Assembly (NCBI GenBank): GCA_028288485.1
Contig: JAQBNO010000006.1
Span: forward strand, 1-49,672
Origin: Segetibacter sp.
GTDB lineage: Bacteria; Bacteroidota; Bacteroidia; Chitinophagales; Chitinophagaceae
DNA: 49,672 nt
Reading direction: 5' to 3'
The notes beneath the pieces were generated by a model. The model ran no database searches and had not been told where the DNA came from. It saw only the letters and a list, made by a program, of their open reading frames with translations. Both the position numbers and the translations under genes were made by a program. Below are positions 37,253 through 45,079 of this stretch, in pieces; positions within the stretch are counted from its first letter, which is position 1; every line of letters starts with the position of its first letter.

Positions 37253-37630
37253 ATGGAAGAGAATGATTCACTGGAGAATAACAAAAACGTTGAAGAAGTC
37301 CCTCACATGAAATCGTTGGCGTTAGTTCTCAACAAGATGGTTCTGGAAGGCTATGAGGATGATTTTAAAATAGCCGACAAAGGATTACGTTCTTTGAAGA
37401 CTGAAAAGATTTATCAGCCCGAACAACTGAACATTGTTAACTTCTTCAGGTTCGAAGGACAATCAGACCCCAATGATAATACCATCATGTATGTAATAGA
37501 AACTACTGATGGGCTAAAGGGAACTTTAGTTGATGCTTACGGTCCTTATGCCGATCGCAAACTCTCTGAGTTTATGACCCAGGTGGAAAACATCCATAAG
37601 AAGACAACCAAATCAGATGCTCCGAGCTAA
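37253..37630 (+). CDS. Small conserved Bacteroidota protein, often labelled PRPP synthetase-like
   Basis: 125 residues, soluble. Conserved block: LNKMVLEGYEDDFKI, then VNFFRFEGQSDPNDNTIMYVIE and GLKGTLVDAYGPYAD. Homologues of about 100 residues in Bacteroidota are, in my recollection, sometimes annotated as phosphoribosylpyrophosphate synthetase. That label is not supported here: the protein is about one third of Prs length and lacks its PRPP-binding loop. The first 18 residues are an acidic extension. Function unknown. Terminator follows directly. Confidence 0.7.
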   Translation: MEENDSLENNKNVEEVPHMKSLALVLNKMVLEGYEDDFKIADKGLRSLKTEKIYQPEQLNIVNFFRFEGQSDPNDNTIMYVIETTDGLKGTLVDAYGPYADRKLSEFMTQVENIHKKTTKSDAPS

Positions 37631-37636
37631 TATTTT

Positions 37637-37660
37637 AGCACCCATCCGGGTGCTTTTTTT
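37637..37660 (+). terminator. Terminator between convergent genes
   Basis: AGCACCC and GGGTGCT close an ATCC loop and run into seven T. It touches the stop codon of the convergent minus-strand gene. Confidence 0.9.
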
Positions 37661-39818
37661 ATATTTTAATGGTAAGTGTTTGTCTTAAACCTGTGAATAT
37701 CGATTTCCAGATAAAATTGAAGAATGAGCGATATTTGTCTGGTTTCAATACAATATTTGCAGTTCGTGCACCAGGTCCTGCCTTATTCTTGTTTTTAACG
37801 AGAATGTTTGCGAGAAAACTCAGTACGTCCTTTTTGTTATACTCATTGCCCTTCTTTTTTAGTACTGTTACCTTAATATCGTCGTAAGTTATCGTTAAGC
37901 TTCCCTGCGAAATACTTGTGTCTGCCATAATATTAAACCTGAAAGAATTTACCACTCCTTTTTCAATTTTGACCATCGACATAGGTTGTGTTAACTGGCT
38001 TAAAATAGTCGCATCAAAGCTTTTATTTATTTCAGCATCAACCATAAATCTTCCCTTCTTGTAATTATCCAGGTATAGTACAAAGCTTCCCGAAACCGGT
38101 ATTTTTTCAAGGAAAGTACTGGTAAAGTCCATGGTAATTTTTCCGGGCACTTTTGTGGGCTGGTTCGAAACGTTATCTATAGTAAAGGAGGTATTAGAAA
38201 ATCGAACTCTTCCACTGCTCTGGCTAGCCGGATTTTTTTCTTTGTATTCTATGTATGTTTTTTTGGCAATAACCTTATTAATTTTTATAGGGAAGCCAAG
38301 GTCGTAAAGTAAATGATGCGGGTAAGTTGCACGTTTTCCTTGTTTCGAGATTGTATCGACAGGATACGACAAGTCATGAAAAATATTTATCGAATTTCCG
38401 GACGTAATCAAATTGTCGATCACTATTTCACCTTTTAATAATTTTTCGAACTCAACCCTGCTGCATTCGATATTATTGAATTTCGCATCAAATCTATCTG
38501 ATTGCACTTTCATCTTTCTTGCAAAATCCGCTTCATTTAGCCGGGGTAAAATTTTTATTGATTTTATAGTTATTCTTTTCGAAAGTGTATTTAGTGTAAG
38601 ACCTTCAAAGCGATAATTGTATAACTGGTCCTCACTCGTTAAATTAATTTCCTCGTTTTTTATGTCGATTTCTTTAGTCCTGTTTACAAGGCTTTCGTCT
38701 AACAGCGTTTCCCGGTCAATGAGAAGGTCTTTTATGATAAAGGAATTGTTTTTTACTGTATAGGTCTTCTTTTTGGCGCCCGACGACTTACTTACAAAAG
38801 TGAGTGACTTTAATTTTAATTCAGTAAGTGAAAATGTTTTAATCCATCCTGTAAGTATTAAGCTCTTTTTATTTGCGGTCTTTTTTTTATCACTTTTTTT
38901 ATCCGACAGTGTTTCTAATTCTCCTCTTTCCAGGGCCGCGACGCCAATTGTAAGATCAGAGTTTTCTACTGGTCCTGTCCACGAAATTCCTTTAAGAGAA
39001 ATTCCTTCTAACTTACTTTTAAAAAAGCCTTTATTCTTATAAGCGTCATATTCAAATTTCTCCAGTGTCACTATTTCCGATCTTGTATCAAAAGAAGCTT
39101 TTGTAATTTCAGCGGCATTAGCCTTATCTCCTAAAACGACTTTGTCTGATTGTATTTCAATTTCTTTACAAAAAAGAGTTCTGGTAGTATCCTGGTTATA
39201 AGTACTGTCAATTGCTATATCACTTAAATGAATTGTTGTATTATAAGTTCGAAATTTTACTTCTTTTGTATAGAAGTCCATTGCTACAACCCTGGTGTTA
39301 GTAACAGACACATTTTCCGCCTTTATTAATTTAAAATTCCCAAGTATTTGTTTGTATAACTCTTCCTGCTCCGCTTTTGCGTTTCTTGCCTTCGCTTGCC
39401 CGGGAAATAGATATATCGTCACTTGGGGATCAGAGATCAAGACCTGTTTACATTCCATCTGCTTCGCAACTAATGCACTTGCCGTTCTAAAATCTACAAC
39501 CTTTAATAAGGGAATATAAATATCAAGAAGCATTTTCGACGCATTGGTATCGCCGCTTTTTATCATCTGCAACAGCTTGGCGGTATCGCCTTTAACATAC
39601 AAATTCCTGATATAGAGATCGCCGTCGACTTCATTAACCGAAATAGAATCGTAGCTTAAGTTATAGAGTTGGTTTGTTTTATTGTGTACAATAGTTTGAA
39701 GCTGATGATCAAGAAAGGCGTGCTTTTTTACTCTATACAATACATAGCCCGAAATAATTACAATAGCAGTTGCGAAGATTACTAAGTACTTTGTTTTCCT
39801 CCTCCCGGTAATATTCAT
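37659..39818 (-). CDS. AsmA/DUF748-like periplasmic protein
   Basis: 719 residues. One N-terminal membrane anchor (about 10-28, YLVIFATAIVIISGYVLY) and a long beta-rich periplasmic body with no cysteine-rich or catalytic motif. Repeated patterns such as LIKAENVSVTNTRVV, LEGISLKGISWTGPVENSDL and a C-terminal part with MVKIEKGVVNSFRFNIM suggest an AsmA/DUF748-type protein, distantly like TamB and shorter. Such proteins may carry lipids between membranes. A lysine-rich linker (about 308-320) breaks the body. Assigned on architecture; family confidence is moderate. Confidence 0.6.
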   Translation of the reverse strand: MNITGRRKTKYLVIFATAIVIISGYVLYRVKKHAFLDHQLQTIVHNKTNQLYNLSYDSISVNEVDGDLYIRNLYVKGDTAKLLQMIKSGDTNASKMLLDIYIPLLKVVDFRTASALVAKQMECKQVLISDPQVTIYLFPGQAKARNAKAEQEELYKQILGNFKLIKAENVSVTNTRVVAMDFYTKEVKFRTYNTTIHLSDIAIDSTYNQDTTRTLFCKEIEIQSDKVVLGDKANAAEITKASFDTRSEIVTLEKFEYDAYKNKGFFKSKLEGISLKGISWTGPVENSDLTIGVAALERGELETLSDKKSDKKKTANKKSLILTGWIKTFSLTELKLKSLTFVSKSSGAKKKTYTVKNNSFIIKDLLIDRETLLDESLVNRTKEIDIKNEEINLTSEDQLYNYRFEGLTLNTLSKRITIKSIKILPRLNEADFARKMKVQSDRFDAKFNNIECSRVEFEKLLKGEIVIDNLITSGNSINIFHDLSYPVDTISKQGKRATYPHHLLYDLGFPIKINKVIAKKTYIEYKEKNPASQSSGRVRFSNTSFTIDNVSNQPTKVPGKITMDFTSTFLEKIPVSGSFVLYLDNYKKGRFMVDAEINKSFDATILSQLTQPMSMVKIEKGVVNSFRFNIMADTSISQGSLTITYDDIKVTVLKKKGNEYNKKDVLSFLANILVKNKNKAGPGARTANIVLKPDKYRSFFNFIWKSIFTGLRQTLTIKI

Positions 39819-39833
39819 AGCTTAAGTTGAAAT

Positions 39834-39866
39834 AAAAAGCTACAGGCATAATACCTGTAGCTTTTT
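39834..39866 (-). terminator. Perfect 13-bp terminator after the lmo0937-like gene
   Basis: AAAAAGCTACAGG (39834-39846) pairs with CCTGTAGCTTTTT (39854-39866). It separates the 48-residue gene from the AsmA-like gene on the minus strand. Confidence 0.9.
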
Positions 39867-39902
39867 AATAAGATGGTGGTCAAACTAATTTACAAAAGGT
39901 TA

Positions 39903-40049
39903 TCACGCTCTTCTTATTATGCCTATAAGCAGAGATATGACGGCAAGTACTAATAAAATATGAATTAAACCTTTAACGCTATATACAAAAACACCTAAAA
40001 GCCAACCAATAATTAAGATTACAGCCAGGATATACAAGATACTTCTCAT
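39903..40049 (-). CDS. lmo0937 family small membrane protein
   Basis: 48 residues, too short for common ORF cut-offs. MRSILYILAVILIIGWLLGV then FVYSVKGLIHILLVLAVISL and a basic end, IGIIRRA, match this two-helix family closely (the GWLLG and G-I-I-R-R ends are typical). Members are stress-induced in some bacteria; the role is unknown. It has a TGGCAAG box 29-45 bases upstream and a perfect terminator downstream. Confidence 0.88.
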   Translation of the reverse strand: MRSILYILAVILIIGWLLGVFVYSVKGLIHILLVLAVISLLIGIIRRA

Positions 40050-40077
40050 GATAAAAAGTTTAGTTAAAATATAAGAA

Positions 40078-40094
40078 TTTAAAAAACCTTGCCA
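40078..40094 (-). promoter_or_regulatory. TGG-box (TGGCAAGGTTTTTTAAA) of the lmo0937-like gene
   Basis: Read on the minus strand, 45 bases before the ATG; TATATTTT follows as a possible -7 element. Confidence 0.45.
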
Positions 40095-40188
40095 ACATTT
40101 TAATTAACACATTATCGGGTTGTCTAACCCCTTGATATAAAACGAAGTAGGTGTAAAAAAATCCCCATTAAAAATAGAGTAGTTTTAC

Positions 40189-40204
40189 TGGCACGAACTT
40201 ACTG
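40189..40204 (+). promoter_or_regulatory. TGG-box (TGGCACGAACTTACTG) of yihY
   Basis: A perfect TGGCACG 38 bases before the ATG, here without a T-run. TATAAATTC follows. Confidence 0.35.
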
Positions 40205-40226
40205 GTATAAATTCAATAATTATAAA

Positions 40227-41180
40227 ATGAAAGCAGTTAAAAAGTATTGGCATGTATTTAAAGAAGCTGTAAGTGCCTTTGTAGAAGATAATTGTGTTAA
40301 ACTCAGTGCCTCACTGTCTTATTATACCATTTTTTCAATTGGTCCTTTATTAATTATTATCATTTCTCTTTCTACGATATTCTGGGGTAGGGAAGCAGTT
40401 ACAGGCAGGTTGTATGGCCAGATTAGTGGGTTAATTGGGAGCGATGCAGCCATCCAGATACAGGAAATAATAAAAAATAGTCAACAATCAAGCAACGGTT
40501 TTATTGGTACTGTTATAGGGACCGTAATTCTTGTGATAGGCGCTACCGGAATTTTTACCGAGATCCAGGATTCGATTAACTATATATGGTCATTAAGGGC
40601 TAAACCCAAAAGAGGTATTGTAAAATTCCTCTTTAACCGCATGCTTTCATTTTCTCTGATTGTGAGCCTCGGCTTTTTGCTTTTGGTATCTCTTGTTATT
40701 AGCACTCTTCTCGATTTACTTAGCGATCGTCTTACCCATTTTTTCCCTAATACCACCGTTTATATCTTTTATGTCATAAACCTGTTCATAATTTTTGCGC
40801 TCATCAGTATTTTATTTGCAATTATTTTTAAAGTGTTGCCCGATGGTAAAATTAAATGGAAGGACGCCTTCGTTGGGGCTTCGTTTACCGCAATCCTATT
40901 TTTGATAGGTAAGGCAGGAATTGGATATTACCTCGGCAGGTCGAATTTGGGAGCGACTTATGGCACTGCCGCCTCTGTTATTCTTATACTTACATGGGTT
41001 TATTATACTTCCATAATTCTATATTTCGGAGCCGAATTTACCAAGGTTCACGCCTTAGAATACGGAGGAGGAATTGTACCTAACGGAACTGCCGTGTTTA
41101 TTATTAAAAGAGAAGCCAAGGAAATTGAGACGATACCGGCAAGATTGGCAGGTAAAAACAACGACGCTGTTAATACATAG
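40227..41180 (+). CDS. YihY/BrkB family inner-membrane protein
   Basis: 317 residues with six to seven membrane helices. The family core is clear: KLSASLSYYTIFSIGPLLII near residue 25, then GATGIFTEIQDSINYIW, VLPDGKIKWKDAFVGASFTA, and GATYGTAASVILILTWVYYTS near 245. The family was once thought to be ribonuclease BN, which is wrong; transport or envelope functions are suspected. The C-terminal tail is soluble. It diverges from the lmo0937-like gene over a 177-base region. Confidence 0.88.
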   Translation: MKAVKKYWHVFKEAVSAFVEDNCVKLSASLSYYTIFSIGPLLIIIISLSTIFWGREAVTGRLYGQISGLIGSDAAIQIQEIIKNSQQSSNGFIGTVIGTVILVIGATGIFTEIQDSINYIWSLRAKPKRGIVKFLFNRMLSFSLIVSLGFLLLVSLVISTLLDLLSDRLTHFFPNTTVYIFYVINLFIIFALISILFAIIFKVLPDGKIKWKDAFVGASFTAILFLIGKAGIGYYLGRSNLGATYGTAASVILILTWVYYTSIILYFGAEFTKVHALEYGGGIVPNGTAVFIIKREAKEIETIPARLAGKNNDAVNT

Positions 41181-41251
41181 CTACCGGTACTGATTATTTA
41201 TTTTTAGCAAGAGTTTTACCGCTATGTTAGACGAGGGTTGTAAACACGATT

Positions 41252-41310
41252 CTTTTGGAGACAGACAGTAATAACTTTAATCATCATCGTTGTGTCACTC
41301 ACTTGTACTG
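41252..41310 (+). repeat. Dispersed 3' repeat, copy G
   Basis: CTTTTGGAGACAGAC, a middle, then CATCGTTGTGTCACTC and ACTTGTACTG at 41285-41310. It lies 72 bases downstream of yihY in the same sense. In the rest of 41181-41709 no gene is supported. Confidence 0.7.
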
Positions 41311-41660
41311 TTGTTATTTTATGAGCAATAGGAAAGCGATCTTTAAATGGTTGTATTCTACTTGGTTTATCCGTCGAAATATATATGAACACCCCACCGC
41401 TGTGAAGTGTTTACTGTTTGCGTTCGCTACTGTTTCTACTTCAACATCTTATTTCTTATACCACCTAATTCCCATTCATACACTATTACCAAATGGTTGT
41501 TGTAGAACCTAAAGCAGGCGACGTATCGCTGCTTTTTCTTACAAATTGAAGAGTGGACCCGGCTTGCTTAACTGTAGGAAGAGTAAGTCCGTCGGTCATC
41601 AAATACTCGTTTCTGTTCTTTGCGGCAATTATCGTAAAAACACGAAGAATTACCACGGGC

Positions 41661-41677
41661 TGGTACGTTCTTTTTTA
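41661..41677 (+). promoter_or_regulatory. TGG-box (TGGTACGTTCTTTTTTA)
   Basis: TGGTACG plus T-run, 49 bases before the start codon of the general stress protein 26-like gene. Confidence 0.4.
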
Positions 41678-41709
41678 CAGCAACATTATAACATTATAAA
41701 TTCTTTATT

Positions 41710-42213
41710 ATGCAACAGCAAGACCTTAACTCAAATGAATCTTTAAAAAAATTAGTTGACCTGGTTGAAGAAGTAAAAGTTTGCATGTTTGCAACGATCC
41801 ACGACGATTACTCTCTTTACAGCCGGCCCATGCAGTCTATAAAAGTTGATGAACAAGGCAGTATCTGGTTTTTCACCAATGAATTTTCCGGAAAAGTTGA
41901 TGATGTCTCAAAAGAAAATACAGTTTACTTAATGTACTCCCATCCCGGCCAAAATACTTATTTACACGTAAAAGGAAAATGTACAGTCGTTAATGAGCGT
42001 GAAAAAATAGAGGAATTATGGTCACCAATTGTTAAGGCATGGTTTCCAAAAGGTGTAGACGATCCTGCACTATCATTATTAAAGGTTGAAGTTGATGAAG
42101 CCAGCTATTGGGACGGAGCCTCTAACAGCTTTGTTGTGTTTTACAATATTATCAAAGCTATTGCTAAAGGTGAAAAACACAACGACGGGGAATTTGGAAA
42201 GTTGAACATTTAA
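41710..42213 (+). CDS. Pyridoxamine 5'-phosphate oxidase-like (general stress protein 26 type)
   Basis: 167 residues of the FMN-binding split-barrel fold. KVCMFATIHDDYSLYSRPM, then GSIWFFTNEFSGKVDDV, VYLMYSHPGQNTYLHVKG and the C-terminal LKVEVDEASYWDG match the general-stress-protein-26 family. Members bind FMN or FAD and may reduce small molecules; the real substrate is unknown. Length is normal. It is followed by a more divergent relative after 308 bases. Confidence 0.88.
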   Translation: MQQQDLNSNESLKKLVDLVEEVKVCMFATIHDDYSLYSRPMQSIKVDEQGSIWFFTNEFSGKVDDVSKENTVYLMYSHPGQNTYLHVKGKCTVVNEREKIEELWSPIVKAWFPKGVDDPALSLLKVEVDEASYWDGASNSFVVFYNIIKAIAKGEKHNDGEFGKLNI

Positions 42214-42521
42214 TTCCTCTGGTCTTTTGTGAGAAAGGGAAGAAGCTGTGTGTGTAAAGCTTGTTAGGAGAAAACTACCTTAAATTTTTGTTACGATGCA
42301 TCGTTAAAACCAAATTTTGAATCTATAATGAAGAATGATAGTTGAATAGAAACGACATTTTTTTTTCGCCAGATTTTCTTTTTACGAGGTTTCGCGGCCG
42401 GCCGGCTTACAATACATGGTTAATTAACAGCTTAAACTTAAATGACTTATGTGGAAAGAAGTTTCGAAAAATATTTTAAAAACCGGTATACTTTTAGCAG
42501 TAATACTACAAAATCTTTAGT
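42214..42521. other. Intergenic region between the two split-barrel genes
   Basis: No terminator or small gene is evident. CGGTATACTTTTAGCA at 42484-42499 contains GG-N10-GC, the minimum of a sigma-54 promoter, 22 bases before the next ATG. Confidence 0.35.
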
Positions 42522-43037
42522 ATGGATAATGATAAAATTCTACACTTTATTGCCGAAAAAATTGAAGACATAAGGTTAGCAATTTTCTATTGTCACAGCA
42601 ACAGCACCCTTAAAATAAACAATACCATTATTCATACTTACAGGGTAGATGACAACGGTAATATCACCTTCTTCATTAATCGGCCACAGCAACTGATCAG
42701 GGAGTTTGATCAGGAATTTCCGGTCGGACTTAATTATTTCAAAAAAGGCAAAAACTGCTTCCTGAACATTTTTGGTAAAGCAAGGATCATCAATGACCCC
42801 GAAGAACTAGCTTACGAAACAGATCTGTCGCCAGAAGAAATTAATAGCGCACTTACAACCCACATCCTTATTAGGGTTAAGATCTTGAAAGTTGATTTTT
42901 ATGATAACGATTTTGAAAAGAAGAATTTGCTTTTGAAAAAGGCATGGTCTGTATTTGCAAAGTTATTCGATTCCTTAAGTGCTTCCCGCAGTTACGACTT
43001 GAGCCCGAGGTCTTCGTTACACCATTTCGGTATCTAA
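42522..43037 (+). CDS. Divergent split-barrel (PPOX-like) protein
   Basis: 171 residues. The order of elements follows the preceding gene product: IRLAIFYCHSN, HTYRVDDNGNITFFINRPQQ, FPVGLNYFKKGKNCFLNIFGKARIIN and a late VKILKVDFYDND strand. The arginine-proline of the flavin site (SRPM in the neighbour) is missing, so flavin binding is doubtful. A polar tail with SLSASRSYDLSPRSS ends the protein. Probably an ancient duplicate of the neighbour with a changed job. Confidence 0.65.
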   Translation: MDNDKILHFIAEKIEDIRLAIFYCHSNSTLKINNTIIHTYRVDDNGNITFFINRPQQLIREFDQEFPVGLNYFKKGKNCFLNIFGKARIINDPEELAYETDLSPEEINSALTTHILIRVKILKVDFYDNDFEKKNLLLKKAWSVFAKLFDSLSASRSYDLSPRSSLHHFGI

Positions 43038-43100
43038 AAGTTCAGAAATGGGGTGCTAAATGAATCAAAAGTTTTGAGAATTGGATTTTTTGTTGGATAA

Positions 43101-43136
43101 AAAAAGAGGCGACCAAAAATGGTTGCCTCTTTTTTA
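43101..43136 (+). terminator. Bidirectional terminator
   Basis: AAAAAAGAGGCGACC (43101-43115) pairs with GGTTGCCTCTTTTTT (43122-43136), one G-T pair. It serves the PPOX-like gene and the convergent kinase gene. Confidence 0.9.
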
Positions 43137-43167
43137 TGGAACACCTCTTTTAGATTAGGGATTCTGA

Positions 43168-44664
43168 CTATGTTAATAGCGATTTGTCGCTTTTCTTAAA
43201 AGTAATGATAAATGAGGTTCCAGAGCCCACTTCTGACTTAACGTCGATATGAGCATTATGTGACTGGATGATGTTGAGTGTAGATGCGAGACCTAAACCC
43301 ATTCCATTTCTTTTCGATGTAAAATAAGGCTCAAATAATCTTTGCATATTTTCTTCACTTATCCCGCTTCCGTTGTCAGTTATTTCTACAACATGCACTT
43401 CATCTGTAGAATAAACTGCGATTTTTAATTTACCTGCATCTTCAGCCATAGCCTCTATGGCGTTTATTATTATGTTCAGGAATGCCAGTTGTACTTTTTC
43501 GGGATCGATCAGTGCAAAACAATCAACTTTTGGATAAGAAACTTCGAGATCAATGTGCTTTAATGTTAACCTGTCAAGCGCCGAGGAAATAGCGCTATCC
43601 ATTACCGACTGCAAGGAAGATTCCTGGAGGTTTATTTGAGAAGAAAGCCTGGAGGAATTAAGAAGTTCGGTAATAAGGTCCCCAATTCTTTTACCATTAC
43701 GTTGAACGATACTAAGGTACAATTTCGAGTCTTCGTCGTTTGACTGCTGTAATAATTGCTCTATAGAAAGATTAATGTTATTAAGGGGATTTCTTACTTC
43801 GTGGGCAAGTGTGCGCACCAGGCGACCCGTTGCGGCCAGTTTTTCAGCTTGCAAAGCAGTTTTTTCTGCTTTCTTCCGGCTGGTATTATCGTGTATAATG
43901 CCCTGAATATATTTCTCCCCATTGTTGTTTATTTCTATTGAGGCAGAAATTATACAGTTTTTGATGTCGCTATTTTTTGCGACAAGATCAGCTTCGTAAT
44001 CGTAAAACTCACCGATATCATTTAATATATTTAAGAAGTAGGTTTTATCATCCTGGCTTTTAAATACAGATAAAAGACTGGCACCGAGCAGCTCATCTTG
44101 TTCATAATCGAGTAACTCAGTAGCTGCATAATTTATATCAATAATTTTAAAATCGGTAGATGTGATAAACACGACGTCCTTCGATTTCTCGAACATGCCG
44201 CGGTATTTTCTTTCATTTGCTTTTAACGCATGAATTGAAGAGGCGCGTTCAAGAGAATAGCGGATGCAGCGCTCCAGTTTTTCTGTATTTAACTCAGATT
44301 TGATCAGGTAATCGTACGCTCCACTTTCCATAGCTTTAACGTCTATTTCCTGTGTGCCTTTACCGGTGAGCAAAATAATGGGAGCTTCGCAGCCACGAGC
44401 AATTGCATCAGTAAGAAGATCCATTCCTGTTTTTATTCCTAACCGGTAGTCAACAAAATAAATGTGGTAGTCGTTGGAAACCAGTTTTTGCAATGCGTCT
44501 TTATAATTGTACGACCAGTCAACTATAAAATTATTTGAAGGAATACTTTTAATGTATTCTGAAGTAATGAAAAAATCATCTTCATCGTCATCCACTATCA
44601 ATATCCGCTTTTCCTGAATTTTACTGTTCATTTTACCATCAATTTTTTTTAGTAGTCCTTTCAT
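43168..44664 (-). CDS. Receiver-PAS-histidine kinase
   Basis: 498 residues, no membrane segment, so cytoplasmic. In order: receiver domain (about 19-140, phosphoacceptor Asp72 in FVDYRLG), PAS domain (about 150-265), HisKA with His288 in LAHEVRNPL, and the HATPase domain with NIIINAIEA, DNGSG (430-434) and GMGLGLA (454-460). It senses an unknown signal through PAS and is itself controlled by phosphorylation of the N-terminal receiver. A second ATG at residue 12 (44631) is an alternative start. It lies 416 bases after an NtrC-type gene and may be its partner, though a terminator stands between. Confidence 0.92.
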   Translation of the reverse strand: MKGLLKKIDGKMNSKIQEKRILIVDDDEDDFFITSEYIKSIPSNNFIVDWSYNYKDALQKLVSNDYHIYFVDYRLGIKTGMDLLTDAIARGCEAPIILLTGKGTQEIDVKAMESGAYDYLIKSELNTEKLERCIRYSLERASSIHALKANERKYRGMFEKSKDVVFITSTDFKIIDINYAATELLDYEQDELLGASLLSVFKSQDDKTYFLNILNDIGEFYDYEADLVAKNSDIKNCIISASIEINNNGEKYIQGIIHDNTSRKKAEKTALQAEKLAATGRLVRTLAHEVRNPLNNINLSIEQLLQQSNDEDSKLYLSIVQRNGKRIGDLITELLNSSRLSSQINLQESSLQSVMDSAISSALDRLTLKHIDLEVSYPKVDCFALIDPEKVQLAFLNIIINAIEAMAEDAGKLKIAVYSTDEVHVVEITDNGSGISEENMQRLFEPYFTSKRNGMGLGLASTLNIIQSHNAHIDVKSEVGSGTSFIITFKKSDKSLLT

Positions 44665-44692
44665 ATGTTTTTTTGGTTGGCCCAGGTTGGAT

Positions 44693-44735
44693 AAAAAGAA
44701 AAAAGGGTAAAGACGTTTTACCCTTTTTTCTTTTT
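44693..44735 (-). terminator. Perfect 19-bp hairpin terminator
   Basis: 44693-44711 pairs with 44717-44735, a GGGTAAA/TTTACCC core with A/T arms that give T-runs on both strands. It probably ends the rpoN-NtrC transcript, about 345 bases after its last stop codon. Confidence 0.75.
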
Positions 44736-44792
44736 ATCAGCTACTATTTTGCCATATAATAAAGCAGCTTCAGGTTCAGGAGAATTACTGAA

Positions 44793-44856
44793 TGTACAAG
44801 AGTGCGACGCAACAAAAGCAATATCAGCTACTACTGTCGGGTACCAAAAAAATACG
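44793..44856 (-). repeat. Dispersed 3' repeat, copy J
   Basis: On the minus strand TATTTTTTTGGTACCCGAC, a middle, then GTTGCGTCGCACTCTTGTAC. It follows the NtrC-type gene in its sense. In 44665-45079 nothing else was recognised. Confidence 0.75.
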
Positions 44857-45079
44857 ATCTTTTTAAGCCGGCAGTATTCATTCGCAATCTTCATGCAGAA
44901 CGGTCCTGGAAAATCTCGATCCCTTGTACACCAAACCGTTCATTTAACTTTCCTGTTCATTTATATTTTTCAGTTGCAACAGTTGTAAAAAACAGCTACA
45001 CGCTTCTTTTTACAAGCGGTAATTTTAGTTGCGAACATTTAAAAGCTATCGTAATGTAGCTGCTTTTGGCAAGACCATT

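Noticed and set aside
41321-41512. 63-residue frame with one hydrophobic segment after yihY
   Set aside because: No family likeness and it follows directly on repeat copy G; kept out for lack of support.
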